Source: SXTU01 sp964496695 (lineage in GTDB: Bacteria > Verrucomicrobiota > Verrucomicrobiia > Limisphaerales > SXTU01). From it: a stretch of 64,000 nucleotides of DNA. The notes under the pieces are model-generated. The model had not been told where the DNA came from. It saw only the letters and a program-made list of their open reading frames with translations, and searched no databases. Numbering within the stretch: position 1 is the stretch's first letter; each line of letters opens with the position of its first letter. Positions 8,181 to 17,152 of the stretch are shown here, one piece after another. Both the position numbers and the translations under genes were made by a program. The DNA is taken from the NCBI GenBank assembly GCA_964496695.1, contig CAZCBE010000005.1:1-64000 (forward strand). Reading direction: 5' to 3'.

Positions 8181-8416
8181 AGCGGAATGACAGGGCTGAC
8201 GCATCAAAAACACAAAGGAATCCGTTCGGACGAAGCCGATGAAAATTCCGCCGGCGGAGACACGACCGAACAACCGGAGATGCCGTTGACTGACGAATGG
8301 GGACTGACGAATGAAAACGAGGGAAAGGAAGCAGTTCGATTTCCCCGGTCTCCATTCGTCAGTCCCCATTCGTCAGTCAGTGTTTTTTTGATGCGTCAGC
8401 TCTGAGCGGAATGACA
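8181..8416. repeat. Palindromic element flanked by a 12-bp direct repeat
   Basis: Inverted ends GCTGACGCATCAAAAACAC (8195-8213) and GTGTTTTTTTGATGCGTCAGC (8380-8400) enclose inner arms of tandem words (GACTGACGAATG against CATTCGTCAGTC). Immediately outside, AGCGGAATGACA occurs at 8181-8192 and again at 8405-8416 in direct orientation. That is the layout expected of an insertion with target-site duplication. No transposase is encoded within. Confidence 0.75.
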
Positions 8417-8919
8417 CCGCCGGAGCGCGGCCCTCCGGGCCACAGCGGCAACCTTGCTGAGCGTGCGGCGAGGTTCGCAAGTCATTCCCTGCTGCCAGCC
8501 GCGTTCCGGGGAGCAGCACGAAGCCGGATCAGGATTAGGATCAGGATTACGAGCAGGAGAGGTGCCGATGCCCTTGTGCTCCTGATCTTGATCCTAATCC
8601 TGCTGGTTCTCCGCTGTTTTCGGTGGAATGGGTGGGAGAAGCTTCAAATCCCAAGTTCCAAATTCCAAAGCAGCTCCAAACTTCAAAGGGAGGGGACGCC
8701 CGGCACGGAGGCAGCCCTTGGGCCAAGGGCCGAACCCGGGCGGAAGCACTGGCGGCGGGGCACGCTGAACCATTGGAATTTGGGCTTTGGAGTTTCTTTG
8801 GAGCTTGGAATTTGGAGTTTGGAGTTTGGAGTTTCCCGACCCACCTCCCTGTTCCACCGAAAACAGCGAAGAGCCATCCTGCTCCTCGCGTTTTTCTCCG
8901 CTCACGGGGCAACGCCGGA
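8417..8919. repeat. Gene-free stretch packed with three palindromes
   Basis: About 500 bases without a supportable gene. A P7 element lies at 8424-8510 (GGAGCGCGGCCCTCCGGGCC and its degenerate partner). Then comes a palindrome at 8528-8607 made of GGATCAGGATTA/TAATCCTGATC hexamer words. Finally 8640-8840 has arms of CCAAATTCCAA words facing tandem GGAGTTT heptamers. ORFs here are short, Pro/Arg/Ser-rich and repeat-encoded. Confidence 0.75.
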
Positions 8920-9594
8920 CTACGCCAGCAGCCACCACCCGCCCACCGCCACCGCCGCCAGCGAGCAAAAGCCCATCATCTGCCGATACGCCTGCGCGCT
9001 GCTGGCCGCCAGGTTCCGGGCGGAAAAACCGACCAGCGTGGAAAACACCACCATCGCCACCACGGTCCCGCTGCCGTAAGCCACCAGATACCATACCGCC
9101 TCGGTCGTCGTGGCAAACGCCATCGCCGGCAGCACGCCCAGGAAATGCGAACTGCCCGCCAGCCCGTGCAACGTCCCAACCGCAAACGCCGCGTGCGTAT
9201 GCCGGTGTTCCGGCGCGCCCTCGTGCGAGTGCGCCGTCCCGCTGTCGTGCGTATGGATGTGGACGTGCCGCTGGCCGTTGTGCTCGTGCTCATGCGTATG
9301 CACCCGCCCGTTCATCGCGCGCCGGACGCCCCACAGGCCAATGCCGATCAACACCACCCCCACCAGCCGCTCGCTCCACTCCGAAATCGCCTCCAACGGC
9401 AGCCAGTCGCGCAAGAGCAGCGAGAGCAGCCCGATGAACAGCACCCCGCCCGCGTGCCCGACGCCCCAGCGCAGGCCGACATCCCACGCCTTGCGCCGCG
9501 ATTCCGCCGCAAACGGTGCGATCACGGCCAGATGGTCCGGCCCGGAGACGACGTGAATCGCCCCGGCGACGAGTCCCGTGAGGATGGAAATCAT
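8920..9594 (-). CDS. HupE/UreH-type nickel/cobalt permease-like membrane protein
   Basis: A 224-residue integral membrane protein with about six hydrophobic helices. Near the N-terminus HVVSGPDHLAV matches the His/Asp metal motif of UreH/HupE/NicO-type transporters. The central loop (about residues 92-130) has 13 histidines in HxH-type repeats, suggesting metal binding. I use the ATG at 9594; nine extra upstream residues would come from the spacer. The neighbouring divergent gene is a TonB-dependent receptor, so the pair could move one metal across both membranes. Metal identity (Ni, Co or Zn) cannot be read from sequence. Confidence 0.7.
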   Translation of the reverse strand: MISILTGLVAGAIHVVSGPDHLAVIAPFAAESRRKAWDVGLRWGVGHAGGVLFIGLLSLLLRDWLPLEAISEWSERLVGVVLIGIGLWGVRRAMNGRVHTHEHEHNGQRHVHIHTHDSGTAHSHEGAPEHRHTHAAFAVGTLHGLAGSSHFLGVLPAMAFATTTEAVWYLVAYGSGTVVAMVVFSTLVGFSARNLAASSAQAYRQMMGFCSLAAVAVGGWWLLA

Positions 9595-9989
9595 GCAGTT
9601 GCATCGGAGCACCGGCTCCAACGGGCCGCGAGCGTAGAAACCGGGTCTGGTGAAGTAAAGGAGAGCTTTCCCCCGCTGTATTCCGAGGGGTGCATCAAGC
9701 GCACTGCGCCGGTTGCGCGCCGCCGGGCAAGCGAGGACGCTTGCGGCACGGCCGGCTGGAGGCCGGCGCTACGTAGCGCCCGCGTCCCGCGGGCCGTGCC
9801 ACCGGCGTCCTCGCCGGCTCGGCTACCTCCGAGTGCCGGGCGGCAGCGGAATTCCTCAACGCATCCAGCAAGGCGAATCCCACAGCCGTTCGCAGCTACC
9901 CAACCATGCTCCGAGCAATTCGTTCTCCGCACCGATTTTCGTGCGAGGAAGTTGACCAGCTCCCACCGTCTCCCTACAACTCCCGCCCA
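9595..9989. repeat. Repeat-filled divergent spacer with P8 element
   Basis: A spacer of about 400 bases between divergent metal-related genes. 9721-9834 is the opposite-orientation relative of the element at 959-1048, with GGCAAGCGAGGACGCTTGC and CGGCGTCCTCGCCGGCTCGG. I see no metal-regulator box, riboswitch or reliable promoter. Confidence 0.6.
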
Positions 9990-10466
9990 GTGACCCGCAG
10001 CCCCGCATCACGCGCCGTCCCCGCATGGCACCGCCTCACGGCGGCCCTGCTGGCGGTGATGATGGCCTGGCTGGGCTGGTTCCTTCGCAGCGAGTCGGCG
10101 CATGACCATCTCCACGTCCACGCCTCGCCTGCTCAAGCGCTGCTCGCGGGCCAGCGCACGCTCAAGCCGGACGGCTCCGCGAACTTCACCCGAAACGGCC
10201 AGACCTTCACCACGCAGGCTCCGCGCTGGCTGAAGCTCGCGCCCGCACCCGCGGACTTGCCGCCGCTTCCCACCGGACCGCACCGTCACCGCAGCCTCGC
10301 CTTCGATTCGCTGGCGGGCGGCCAATGGTGCGGTCTCTTCGCCCCGGCGGCGCTCCCGGTGCTCGACCTGCCTGCGCTCGCAGGACTGGTTCCGCCGCCG
10401 GTCGTCGCGCCTCTGCGCTCGCATTGGCGGCTGCTGCCCGGTCGCGCCCCGCCCGTCTGCGCCTGA
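9990..10466 (+). CDS. Small membrane-anchored, His-containing protein upstream of TonB receptor
   Basis: A 158-residue protein from the GTG at 9990; an ATG at 9906 would add 28 residues. A hydrophobic helix at about residues 17-33 acts as signal anchor, followed at once by HDHLHVHA. The remainder is Pro/Ala-rich, with a second His/Arg patch (GPHRHRS) and a hydrophobic stretch near residue 120. I recognise no family. Its place just upstream of a TonB-dependent receptor and next to a His-rich permease suggests a periplasmic metal role, but that is context only. Confidence 0.45.
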   Translation: MTRSPASRAVPAWHRLTAALLAVMMAWLGWFLRSESAHDHLHVHASPAQALLAGQRTLKPDGSANFTRNGQTFTTQAPRWLKLAPAPADLPPLPTGPHRHRSLAFDSLAGGQWCGLFAPAALPVLDLPALAGLVPPPVVAPLRSHWRLLPGRAPPVCA

Positions 10467-10642
10467 GCCAGTCCGCCTGAAACGGCACAGCGGCAGGTGC
10501 GCGCCCATTCCCCGCGCACCACACCTCCGGGCAAACCATGCCCTGCGCCGCAGTTCAGACGGACAACCTCTCTTTTCCCCACCAGTCGCGGCGGGCTTTT
10601 CCGCCGCTGGGCCCTTGGGTTCCCGGCCAAACCAGTGTCATC

Positions 10643-12781
10643 ATGAACTCTCAGTCGCACACCTCTGTTTCCCGTTCATTCGCAGTCATCAGCAGCCTGC
10701 TCGGCGCGTCCGCCGGCCTCGCGCAAACCACCCCGCATGCCCTCACCAACGCCTCCCCCGCCCGTCTCCCCGACATCATCGTCGGCGGTCGTGCTGACGA
10801 CCTCACCGGCATCGCCAGTTCCGCCACGCAGGGCACCGTCGGCGTGGATCATCTCCGCGCCCGTCCCCTGCTCCGCCCCGGCGAACTGCTCGAGACCGTC
10901 CCCGGCGTCATCATCACCCAGCACAGCGGCGCAGGTAAGGCCAACCAGTATTTCCTGCGCGGCTTCAACCTCGACCACGGCACTGACTTCGCCACGTCGC
11001 TCAACGGCATGCCCGTCAACCTCCCCACCCACGGCCACGGCCAGGGCTACACGGACCTCAACTGGATCATCCCCGAGCTGGTCACGCGCATTGACTATCG
11101 CAAAGGCCCCTACGCGGCAGCGGACGGCGACTTCGCCTCGGCCGGCGCGGCGGACCTGACGTATGCCAGCGCGCTGTCCCAAAGCCTCTGGCAGTTGGAG
11201 GGCGGCAGCTTCGGCTACGCGCGCGGCGTCTTCGCCGCCTCGCCCAAGCTGGGACACGGCACGTTGCTCTACGGCGTGGAACTCATGCACGAGGACGGCC
11301 CGTGGGAACGGCGCGACAACTTCTGGAAGGGCAACGGCGTGGTGCGCTACAGCTCCGGCGACGACGCGCTCGGCTGGAGCGTCCTGGGCTTCGCCTATCG
11401 TGGCGAGTGGAACGCCACCGACCAGATCGCCCAGCGCGCCCTCACCGGCAACAACGCCGTCCCCGGCGGCTTCCAGGTCGGCCGCTTCGGCACGCTGGAC
11501 CCGACCACCGGCGGCAACTCACAACGCTACGGTGCGATTGCCGAGTGGCACCGGCGCAATGACAGCTCCAGCTCCAGCCTGATGGGCTACGCCTATTACT
11601 ACGACCTCGACCTGTTCTCGAACTTCACCTACTTCCTGAACGATCCCACCGACACGACGCCCGACCAGTTCGAGCAGACGGACCGCCGCATCACCACGGG
11701 CTTCAAGGCCAGCCACGAGTGGAACATGACCCTGCTCGGTCGCGAGACGGAGAACAGCGTCGGCCTGCAGGTCCGCAACGACGTCATCCGCAACGGCCTC
11801 CACACCGCCACCGCGCGCACCCGCACCGGCACGACCCGCAGCGAAGATGTCTGGCAGACCAGCGCGTCGCCCTACTTCGAGAACAAGACCCAGTGGGCCG
11901 AGAAGCTCCGCACCGTCGTCGGCGCGCGCGCGGACCTGTATCGCTTCGATGTGGCCAGCTTGGACCCGCGCAATTCCGGCACCGTCACGGACTTCCTCGC
12001 CAGCCCCAAAGGCAGCCTCATCCTCGGCCCGTGGGCGAAGACGGAGTTTTACCTGAACGCCGGCCTGGGCTTCCACAGCAACGACGGACGCGGCGCGACC
12101 ACGACCGTTGACCCCGCCACCGGCCTTCCCGCCAGCAAGGTGGACCCGCTCGTCCGCACCTATGGAGCCGAGTTCGGCATCCGCACCACCTGGGTGCCCG
12201 GCCTGCAAAGCACCCTCTCCGCGTGGTGGCTGGACATTGACTCCGAGCTGCTCTTCGTCGGCGACGCCGGCACCACCGAGCCGAGCCGCCCCAGCCGCCG
12301 TTACGGCCTGGAGTTTGCGAACTACTGGACGCCCACCAAGTGGCTCACTCTCGACGCCGACGTGTCCCTCTCCCAGGCGCGCTTCCGCGAACGTGACCCG
12401 GCAGGCCAATCCATCCCGGGCGCGATTGATACGGTGGTGGCGGCGGGCATCGCCGTGCATGACCTGAACGGCTTCTTCGGCGGCCTGCGCCTGCGCTACT
12501 TCGGCCCCCGCTCGCTCATCGAGGACAACAGCGTGCGCTCGACTGCGTCCGCCCTCGTGAACTTGCAGGTCGGCTACGCGTTCAACCCCAAGTGGAAGCT
12601 CACCATGGACGTCTTCAACCTCCTCGACCGCAAGGCCAGCGACATCGAGTATTACTACGAGTCCCGCCTGCGCGGCGAAACCATCAACCCCGACCCCGCC
12701 CTCAACGGCGGCTACAACGACATCCACCTCCACCCGGCAGAACCCGTCTCCCTCCGCATCGCCCTGAGCGGGACGTTCTGA
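10643..12781 (+). CDS. TonB-dependent outer-membrane receptor
   Basis: A 712-residue outer-membrane receptor. An N-terminal signal region (about residues 1-27, ending GLAQ) is followed by a plug domain (about 45-165) with LLETVPGVIITQHSG and NQYFLRGFNLDHGTDF. A 22-strand-type barrel with alternating aromatic residues follows, ending ALSGTF with the terminal Phe typical of barrel proteins. TonB energises import of a chelated metal or other small ligand. I start at the ATG at 10643; the in-frame extension to 10538 has no signal-peptide character. No TonB/ExbBD genes are in the window. The adjacent HupE/UreH-like permease points to nickel or cobalt. Confidence 0.85.
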   Translation: MNSQSHTSVSRSFAVISSLLGASAGLAQTTPHALTNASPARLPDIIVGGRADDLTGIASSATQGTVGVDHLRARPLLRPGELLETVPGVIITQHSGAGKANQYFLRGFNLDHGTDFATSLNGMPVNLPTHGHGQGYTDLNWIIPELVTRIDYRKGPYAAADGDFASAGAADLTYASALSQSLWQLEGGSFGYARGVFAASPKLGHGTLLYGVELMHEDGPWERRDNFWKGNGVVRYSSGDDALGWSVLGFAYRGEWNATDQIAQRALTGNNAVPGGFQVGRFGTLDPTTGGNSQRYGAIAEWHRRNDSSSSSLMGYAYYYDLDLFSNFTYFLNDPTDTTPDQFEQTDRRITTGFKASHEWNMTLLGRETENSVGLQVRNDVIRNGLHTATARTRTGTTRSEDVWQTSASPYFENKTQWAEKLRTVVGARADLYRFDVASLDPRNSGTVTDFLASPKGSLILGPWAKTEFYLNAGLGFHSNDGRGATTTVDPATGLPASKVDPLVRTYGAEFGIRTTWVPGLQSTLSAWWLDIDSELLFVGDAGTTEPSRPSRRYGLEFANYWTPTKWLTLDADVSLSQARFRERDPAGQSIPGAIDTVVAAGIAVHDLNGFFGGLRLRYFGPRSLIEDNSVRSTASALVNLQVGYAFNPKWKLTMDVFNLLDRKASDIEYYYESRLRGETINPDPALNGGYNDIHLHPAEPVSLRIALSGTF

Positions 12782-12809
12782 ACCAAGAAGAACGGACACG
12801 CCCGCGTAG

Positions 12810-12848
12810 CAGCCCGGAGCGCGGCACTCCGGGCCGCTTTGCGCGTGC
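12810..12848. repeat. Short P7 palindromic copy
   Basis: GCCCGGAGCGCGGCACTCCG followed by GGCCGC, a compact copy of the P7 core also seen at 1-51, 8424-8510 and 60149-60258. It lies in the convergent spacer between the TonB receptor and the EamA transporter and could fold as a hairpin, but there is no following T-run to make it a terminator. Confidence 0.6.
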
Positions 12849-12911
12849 CTGCATCATCAAGAGGTTCGCTCCTTTCCGATGGCAGCACGCGCCCCGGCCA
12901 GTGGGCCTCCT

Positions 12912-13811
12912 TCAGGAGCCAGCCACCGCAGCCTTCTCTGTCCCGCCAGGCTTGCTATAAAGCCCAATCCCCAACCCCACGACAATGGCCAGACTCCCCC
13001 ACAAATGCCCCGCATGTAGCCGTTCCCCCAGCCAGAGCACCGCCACCGGCACCCCTGCCACCGGCTGCGCCAGAATCGTCATCGCCGTGAGATTCACATC
13101 CGTCTCGCGGATGACGACCAGCCACAGCCCATAACCCAGGCTGGTGCAGAGAATGGACAGATAGGCCACCCACGCCCACGCGCTCGCTGGCATCTTCGCC
13201 GCAGCAGCGATGGTGGTCGGCCCGTCAATCGCGAGATTCGCCAGCGTGCCCGCGACCAGCGAGACGGCGAGTATCTTCATCGGCCCCACGCGCTCCATCA
13301 GCGGCTTGCCCATGATCGAGTAGGCCGCTTCGCTAAGGAACGAGGCGATGAACACCACGCTCGCCGTCAACCCTGCCCACTTGAAATCATCAGCCCACAC
13401 GCGGTTCAGCAGCGCCACGCCCACGATGCCCAGGCTGAACCCCACCCAGCGCTGCGGCGCGATGTGTTCGCGGAGAAAGATCGCCGCCGCCACCGCCGTC
13501 AGCAGCGGCTCCACGGCCATCAGCACGGAGGAATTGCCCGCCGAGCCGAGCAGATTGCCATAAACTTGCAGCCGGTGCCCCAAGGTGAAGACGATCAAAC
13601 CCATCAGCGCGCACATCCCCAGATCGCGCCCACGCGGGGTCCTCCCCGGCAGCCAGGGCCAGATCAGCACCATGCTCAACGCCGCGCCGCCGAAGCGCAG
13701 CGTGGCAATGCCGCCATAGTCCAGATGCACCTTGAGCGCCTGAATCGCCGAAAGCGAGACGGCCCAGAAGACGTTGAACAGCAGCAGCAGTATGAGGTGC
13801 GCCGGTTTCAT
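12912..13811 (-). CDS. EamA/DMT-superfamily transporter
   Basis: A 299-residue inner-membrane protein with ten hydrophobic segments arranged as two EamA halves (about residues 5-140 and 150-285), the RhaT/YdcZ-type drug/metabolite transporter fold. The N-terminus is strongly hydrophobic (HLILLLLFNVFWAVS) and the second half ends with VAVLWLGERLHAGHLWGSLAIV, a typical last-helices motif. Members export amino acids or small metabolites; the substrate cannot be inferred. It is transcribed away from serS. Confidence 0.8.
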   Translation of the reverse strand: MKPAHLILLLLFNVFWAVSLSAIQALKVHLDYGGIATLRFGGAALSMVLIWPWLPGRTPRGRDLGMCALMGLIVFTLGHRLQVYGNLLGSAGNSSVLMAVEPLLTAVAAAIFLREHIAPQRWVGFSLGIVGVALLNRVWADDFKWAGLTASVVFIASFLSEAAYSIMGKPLMERVGPMKILAVSLVAGTLANLAIDGPTTIAAAAKMPASAWAWVAYLSILCTSLGYGLWLVVIRETDVNLTAMTILAQPVAGVPVAVLWLGERLHAGHLWGSLAIVVGLGIGLYSKPGGTEKAAVAGS

Positions 13812-13870
13812 CGAGCGGCGCGGAGTGTTGGTTTTGGCGGGAGGAGGGTCGAGGGGAAAGTAGCGAACAC

Positions 13871-13978
13871 GTTAAAGAGTTGAAAAGTTGAAGAGTTGAA
13901 GAGTGCGCCCGTCGCATAACCCTTCAACCCTTCAACCCTTCAACCCTTCAACCCTTCAACCCTTCAACCCTTCACCGT
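13871..13978. repeat. Octamer word-repeat palindrome (CCCTTCAA family)
   Basis: The left arm GAGTTGAAAAGTTGAAGAGT is followed by seven or eight tandem copies of CCCTTCAA (13918-13975). The same words form a palindrome inside the uvrA-like gene at 47790-47874. An open frame continues from here into serS, but its first residues are repeat-encoded (STLQPFNP units) and not part of SerRS. Confidence 0.85.
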
Positions 13979-14037
13979 TTCACCTTCCTCGGAATCCCGC
14001 CTTGCCGCTCCTCCCCTCGTTCCTTACAACAGGCCGC

Positions 14038-15342
14038 GTGATTGACATCAAATGGATTCGGGAACAGCCCGAGCTGGTAAAACAGCGGCTCGCCGCGCGT
14101 GGCGGAGCGGACGACGCGAAGATTGACGAAGTGCTCAAGCTCGACGAACAGCGGCGGCACTCGCTCAAGCAGGTCGAGGACTTGAAGGCCTTGCGCAACA
14201 AGGTCTCCAAGGAGATCGGCGCGCTCATGGGCCAGAAGAAGCTCGCCGAGGCCGAGGCCAAGAAGACCGAGACGCGCACGCTCGGCGACCAGATCACCGC
14301 GCTCGACAAGGAGGCCGCCGATGCCGAGGCCGCCCGCGACGCCATCCTCATCCGCCTGCCCAATCCCCCGCACGCCAGCGTGCCACTCGGCAAGTCCAGC
14401 GCGGACAACCCCGAGGTGAAGCATTGGGGTGCCAAGCCCGAGTTCGCCTTCAAGCCCAAGTCGCACGTGGACCTGTGCGAGTCGCTCAAGCTCGTGGACT
14501 TCGCGCGCGGCGCGAAGCTCTCCGGCAGCGGCTTCCTGCTCTACACGAACTGGGGCGCGCGGCTGGAGCGGGCCTTGATCCAGTTCCTGCTCGACCTCCA
14601 CACCACCCAGCACGGCTACACGGAAGTCGCGCCCCCGCACATCGTCAGCCGCGATTGCATGGTGGGCGTCGGCCAGTTCCCGAAGTTCGAGGACCAGGCC
14701 TACGCCGTGCGCGAGGGTCTGGATGAATCCACGCTCGGCAAGCTCTACCTGCTCCCGACCGCCGAGGCCCCCGTGGCGAACATCCATCGCGAGGAAATCC
14801 TCCCGGCCAGCCAGCTCCCTGTTTACTACTGCGCCTACAGCCCGTGCTTCCGCGCGGAGGCGGGCGCGGCGGGCGTCGGCACCCGCGGCATGATCCGCGT
14901 GCATCAGTTCGACAAGGTCGAGCTGGTCAAGATCGTGCGGCAGGAAGACGGCTACGCCGAGCTGGAGAAGATGCTCGCGAACGCGGAGAAAGTGCTCCAG
15001 GTCCTCGGGCTGCACTACCGAATCGTGCTCCTCTGCACCGGTGACATGGGCTTCGCCAGCGCGAAGACCTACGACATCGAAGTCTGGGCTCCCGGCCAGA
15101 ACGCCTATCTCGAAGTCTCGAGCTGCTCGAACACCGACGAGTTCCAGGCCCGCCGCATGAACCTGCGCTACAAGGACGAGAAGGGCGTGAACCAGTTCCC
15201 GCACCTGCTCAACGGCAGCGGCACCGCCCTCGCCCGCCTCTTCGTCGCGCTCGTCGAGACCTATCAGCAAGCCGACGGCACCGTGACGATCCCCGAACCG
15301 CTACGGCCCTACCTGCGCGGCGCGGACAAGATCACCGCCTGA
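14038..15342 (+). CDS. serS: Seryl-tRNA synthetase
   Basis: A 434-residue class II synthetase charging tRNA-Ser (and Ser on tRNA-Sec) in the cytosol. Residues 1-110 are the long coiled-coil tRNA-binding arm, rich in Lys, Glu and Ala. The catalytic core has motif 2 (FRAEAGAAGVGTRGMIRVHQF) and motif 3 (NGSGTALARLFVALVE), ending TIPEPLRPYL as in bacterial SerRS. The likely start is GTG at 14038, giving MIDIKWIREQPELVK, matching the family's first residues. The longer frame to 13903 only translates CCCTTCAA repeats. Confidence 0.95.
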   Translation: MIDIKWIREQPELVKQRLAARGGADDAKIDEVLKLDEQRRHSLKQVEDLKALRNKVSKEIGALMGQKKLAEAEAKKTETRTLGDQITALDKEAADAEAARDAILIRLPNPPHASVPLGKSSADNPEVKHWGAKPEFAFKPKSHVDLCESLKLVDFARGAKLSGSGFLLYTNWGARLERALIQFLLDLHTTQHGYTEVAPPHIVSRDCMVGVGQFPKFEDQAYAVREGLDESTLGKLYLLPTAEAPVANIHREEILPASQLPVYYCAYSPCFRAEAGAAGVGTRGMIRVHQFDKVELVKIVRQEDGYAELEKMLANAEKVLQVLGLHYRIVLLCTGDMGFASAKTYDIEVWAPGQNAYLEVSSCSNTDEFQARRMNLRYKDEKGVNQFPHLLNGSGTALARLFVALVETYQQADGTVTIPEPLRPYLRGADKITA

Positions 15343-15348
15343 CTTCAA

Positions 15349-15432
15349 CCACGAATGGACACGAAGGAACACGAATTGAGCCGTGCTGCAGTTGGTTTCA
15401 GCATTCGTGTCCATTCGTGTCCATTCGTGGTT
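15349..15432. repeat. Word-repeat palindrome (CCATTCGTGT family)
   Basis: The left arm CCACGAATGGACACGAAGG faces tandem ATTCGTGTCC decamers (15402-15432). It occupies nearly the whole 98-base spacer between serS and glgA, which are co-directional and may be co-transcribed through it. Confidence 0.8.
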
Positions 15433-15440
15433 TCCCCTGA

Positions 15441-16886
15441 ATGAAAATCCTCCTCGCCAGCAGCGAAGTTCACCCGTTCTCCAAGACGGGCGGGTTGGCG
15501 GACATGGTCGGCGCATTGGGCAAGGCGCTCGCAGCGGCGGGTCACGATGTGGTCATCGTTACCCCGCTCTACCGCGGCATCCGGGGGCGTTTCACTGACC
15601 TCCGCCCAACCGACCTTCACCTCGAAGTGACCCTCGGGACTCTAAAGGTCCAGGCCACCGTGTCGGAGCTGCGCCTGAACCCTCGGCTCACGATTTACTT
15701 CGTGGACCAGCCCGGGTTCTTTGACCGGCTCGCGCTCTACGGCGAGAACAACACCGACTACCCGGACAACCCGCAGCGCTTCATCTTCTTCTCCAAGGCG
15801 GTCGTCCAGATCGCCCACCTCCAGCCCGACGGGCCGTTCGACATCGTCCACGTCCACGACTGGCAGGTCGGGCTTGTTCCCGCGTTGCTCCGACGCGAAC
15901 AGCACCGCACCGGCTGGGTCGCTCCCAAGAGCGTGCTGACGATCCACAACCTTGCCTACCAAGGCCGCTTCGCCGGTGCCGACTTCAGCTTCACCAATCT
16001 GCCGCTCGACTACTTCACCCCGGCCGGCGTGGAGTATTACGGCGATGTGAACTGCCTCAAGGCGGCGATCATCTACTCCGATTACCTCACGACCGTCAGC
16101 CCGCGCTATGCCCGCGAGATCTGCACGGAAGCCTACGGGTGCGGCCTTGATCCCGTCCTCCGTGCGCGCCAGTCCAAGCTGGTGGGCATCCTCAACGGCG
16201 TGGATTACGACGAGTGGAACACGCACCGGAACATCCACCTGCGGCACCAGTATTCCTTCCGCAAGCTGGTGGGCAAGGCGGACAACAAGCACGACCTGCA
16301 ACGCGAACTCGGCTTGCCCGTGCGCGGCAACGTGCCCCTCTTCGCCACCGTCACGCGCCTCGCTGATCAGAAAGGCGCGGACCTCCTCTTGGCGGCTCTC
16401 GAAGAAATGCTCGCGACCGACATGCAGTTCGTCCTGCTCGGCAGTGGCGATCCCAATCTCCAGCGCGGCTACCAAAACCTCGCCCGCCGTTACCCGACCA
16501 AGGTCGTTGCCCGCATCGGCTACGACCACGCGCTCTCGCACCGCATCGAGGCCGCGTGTGACTTCTTCCTCATGCCTTCGCGGTTCGAGCCGTGCGGACT
16601 CAACCAGATGTATTCCCTCCGCTACGGCGCGATCCCCATCGTGCGCCGCACCGGTGGGCTGGACGACTCCGTGGTGGACCTGACCGAGGACGACCTGATG
16701 GCCGATGGCATCAAGTTCACCGACTTCACCACCCGCGCCCTGTCCACCGCCATCCGCAAGGCGCTCGTGCTCTACGCCACACCCGACCTCCTCGACGCGA
16801 TGCGCAAGAACGCCATGACCGCCGACTTCTCCTGGGACCGCACGACCATCGAATACACGAAGGTTTATCAGCGGACGATGACCTGA
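15441..16886 (+). CDS. glgA: Glycogen synthase (ADP-glucose type, GT5)
   Basis: A 481-residue GT5 glucosyltransferase that extends alpha-1,4-glucan from ADP-glucose. Lys15-Thr-Gly-Gly-Leu is the sugar-nucleotide site near the N-terminus (SEVHPFSKTGGLADMVG). HDWQVGLVPALL, the ILNGVDYDEWN hinge and the C-terminal FEPCGLNQMYSLRYGAIPIVRRTGGLDD active-site region are all present, in two Rossmann lobes (1-240, 250-480). Length matches GlgA (about 477). No other glycogen gene is adjacent. Confidence 0.94.
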   Translation: MKILLASSEVHPFSKTGGLADMVGALGKALAAAGHDVVIVTPLYRGIRGRFTDLRPTDLHLEVTLGTLKVQATVSELRLNPRLTIYFVDQPGFFDRLALYGENNTDYPDNPQRFIFFSKAVVQIAHLQPDGPFDIVHVHDWQVGLVPALLRREQHRTGWVAPKSVLTIHNLAYQGRFAGADFSFTNLPLDYFTPAGVEYYGDVNCLKAAIIYSDYLTTVSPRYAREICTEAYGCGLDPVLRARQSKLVGILNGVDYDEWNTHRNIHLRHQYSFRKLVGKADNKHDLQRELGLPVRGNVPLFATVTRLADQKGADLLLAALEEMLATDMQFVLLGSGDPNLQRGYQNLARRYPTKVVARIGYDHALSHRIEAACDFFLMPSRFEPCGLNQMYSLRYGAIPIVRRTGGLDDSVVDLTEDDLMADGIKFTDFTTRALSTAIRKALVLYATPDLLDAMRKNAMTADFSWDRTTIEYTKVYQRTMT

Positions 16887-16899
16887 GCGCGGCGCGCAT

Positions 16900-16949
16900 C
16901 TTCTCCCTCTCCCTTCCTCGGAGGAGGGGAGAGGGTTGGGGTGAGGGGT
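16900..16949. repeat. 50-bp dispersed repeat, copy 2 (family D)
   Basis: Near-identical in sequence, length and orientation to 2758-2807, starting 14 bases after the glgA stop. The rest of the 266-base spacer holds two small hairpins at 16990-17062 (CCCGGCTTCAGCCGGG and AAACCGTTTCAACGGTTT). The first shares its core with the in-gene palindrome at 52549-52636. No terminator T-run follows. Confidence 0.85.
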
Positions 16950-17152
16950 GGCGACCGACGGCAGGCCCTCGGCCGGCATTGGGAGTTGGCATCATTAGCA
17001 CCCGGCTTCAGCCGGGTGTAAGAGACCGCGATACAGCAAACCGTTTCAACGGTTTGCTCTGGGAACGAGCGACGCCTGCCATTTGATACCCCATCCGCAC
17101 CCGTCCCGCGCTCGCCAGTTCCGCCGGCAAATGCTACGCATTCCCCCGCTGC

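Noticed and set aside
9721..9834. Intrinsic terminators among the GC-rich palindromes
   Set aside because: Strong stems but no following T-run, and copies lie in divergent spacers and within genes, so termination is not their general role.
10467..10642. Cobalamin or other metal riboswitch before the TonB receptor
   Set aside because: There is a GC-rich hairpin (GGTGCGCG...CGCGCACC) but no B12-box or other riboswitch core that I can recognise.
13917..13976. CRISPR-like tandem repeats
   Set aside because: The units are 8 bases with no spacers and no cas genes; they form one arm of an inverted repeat.
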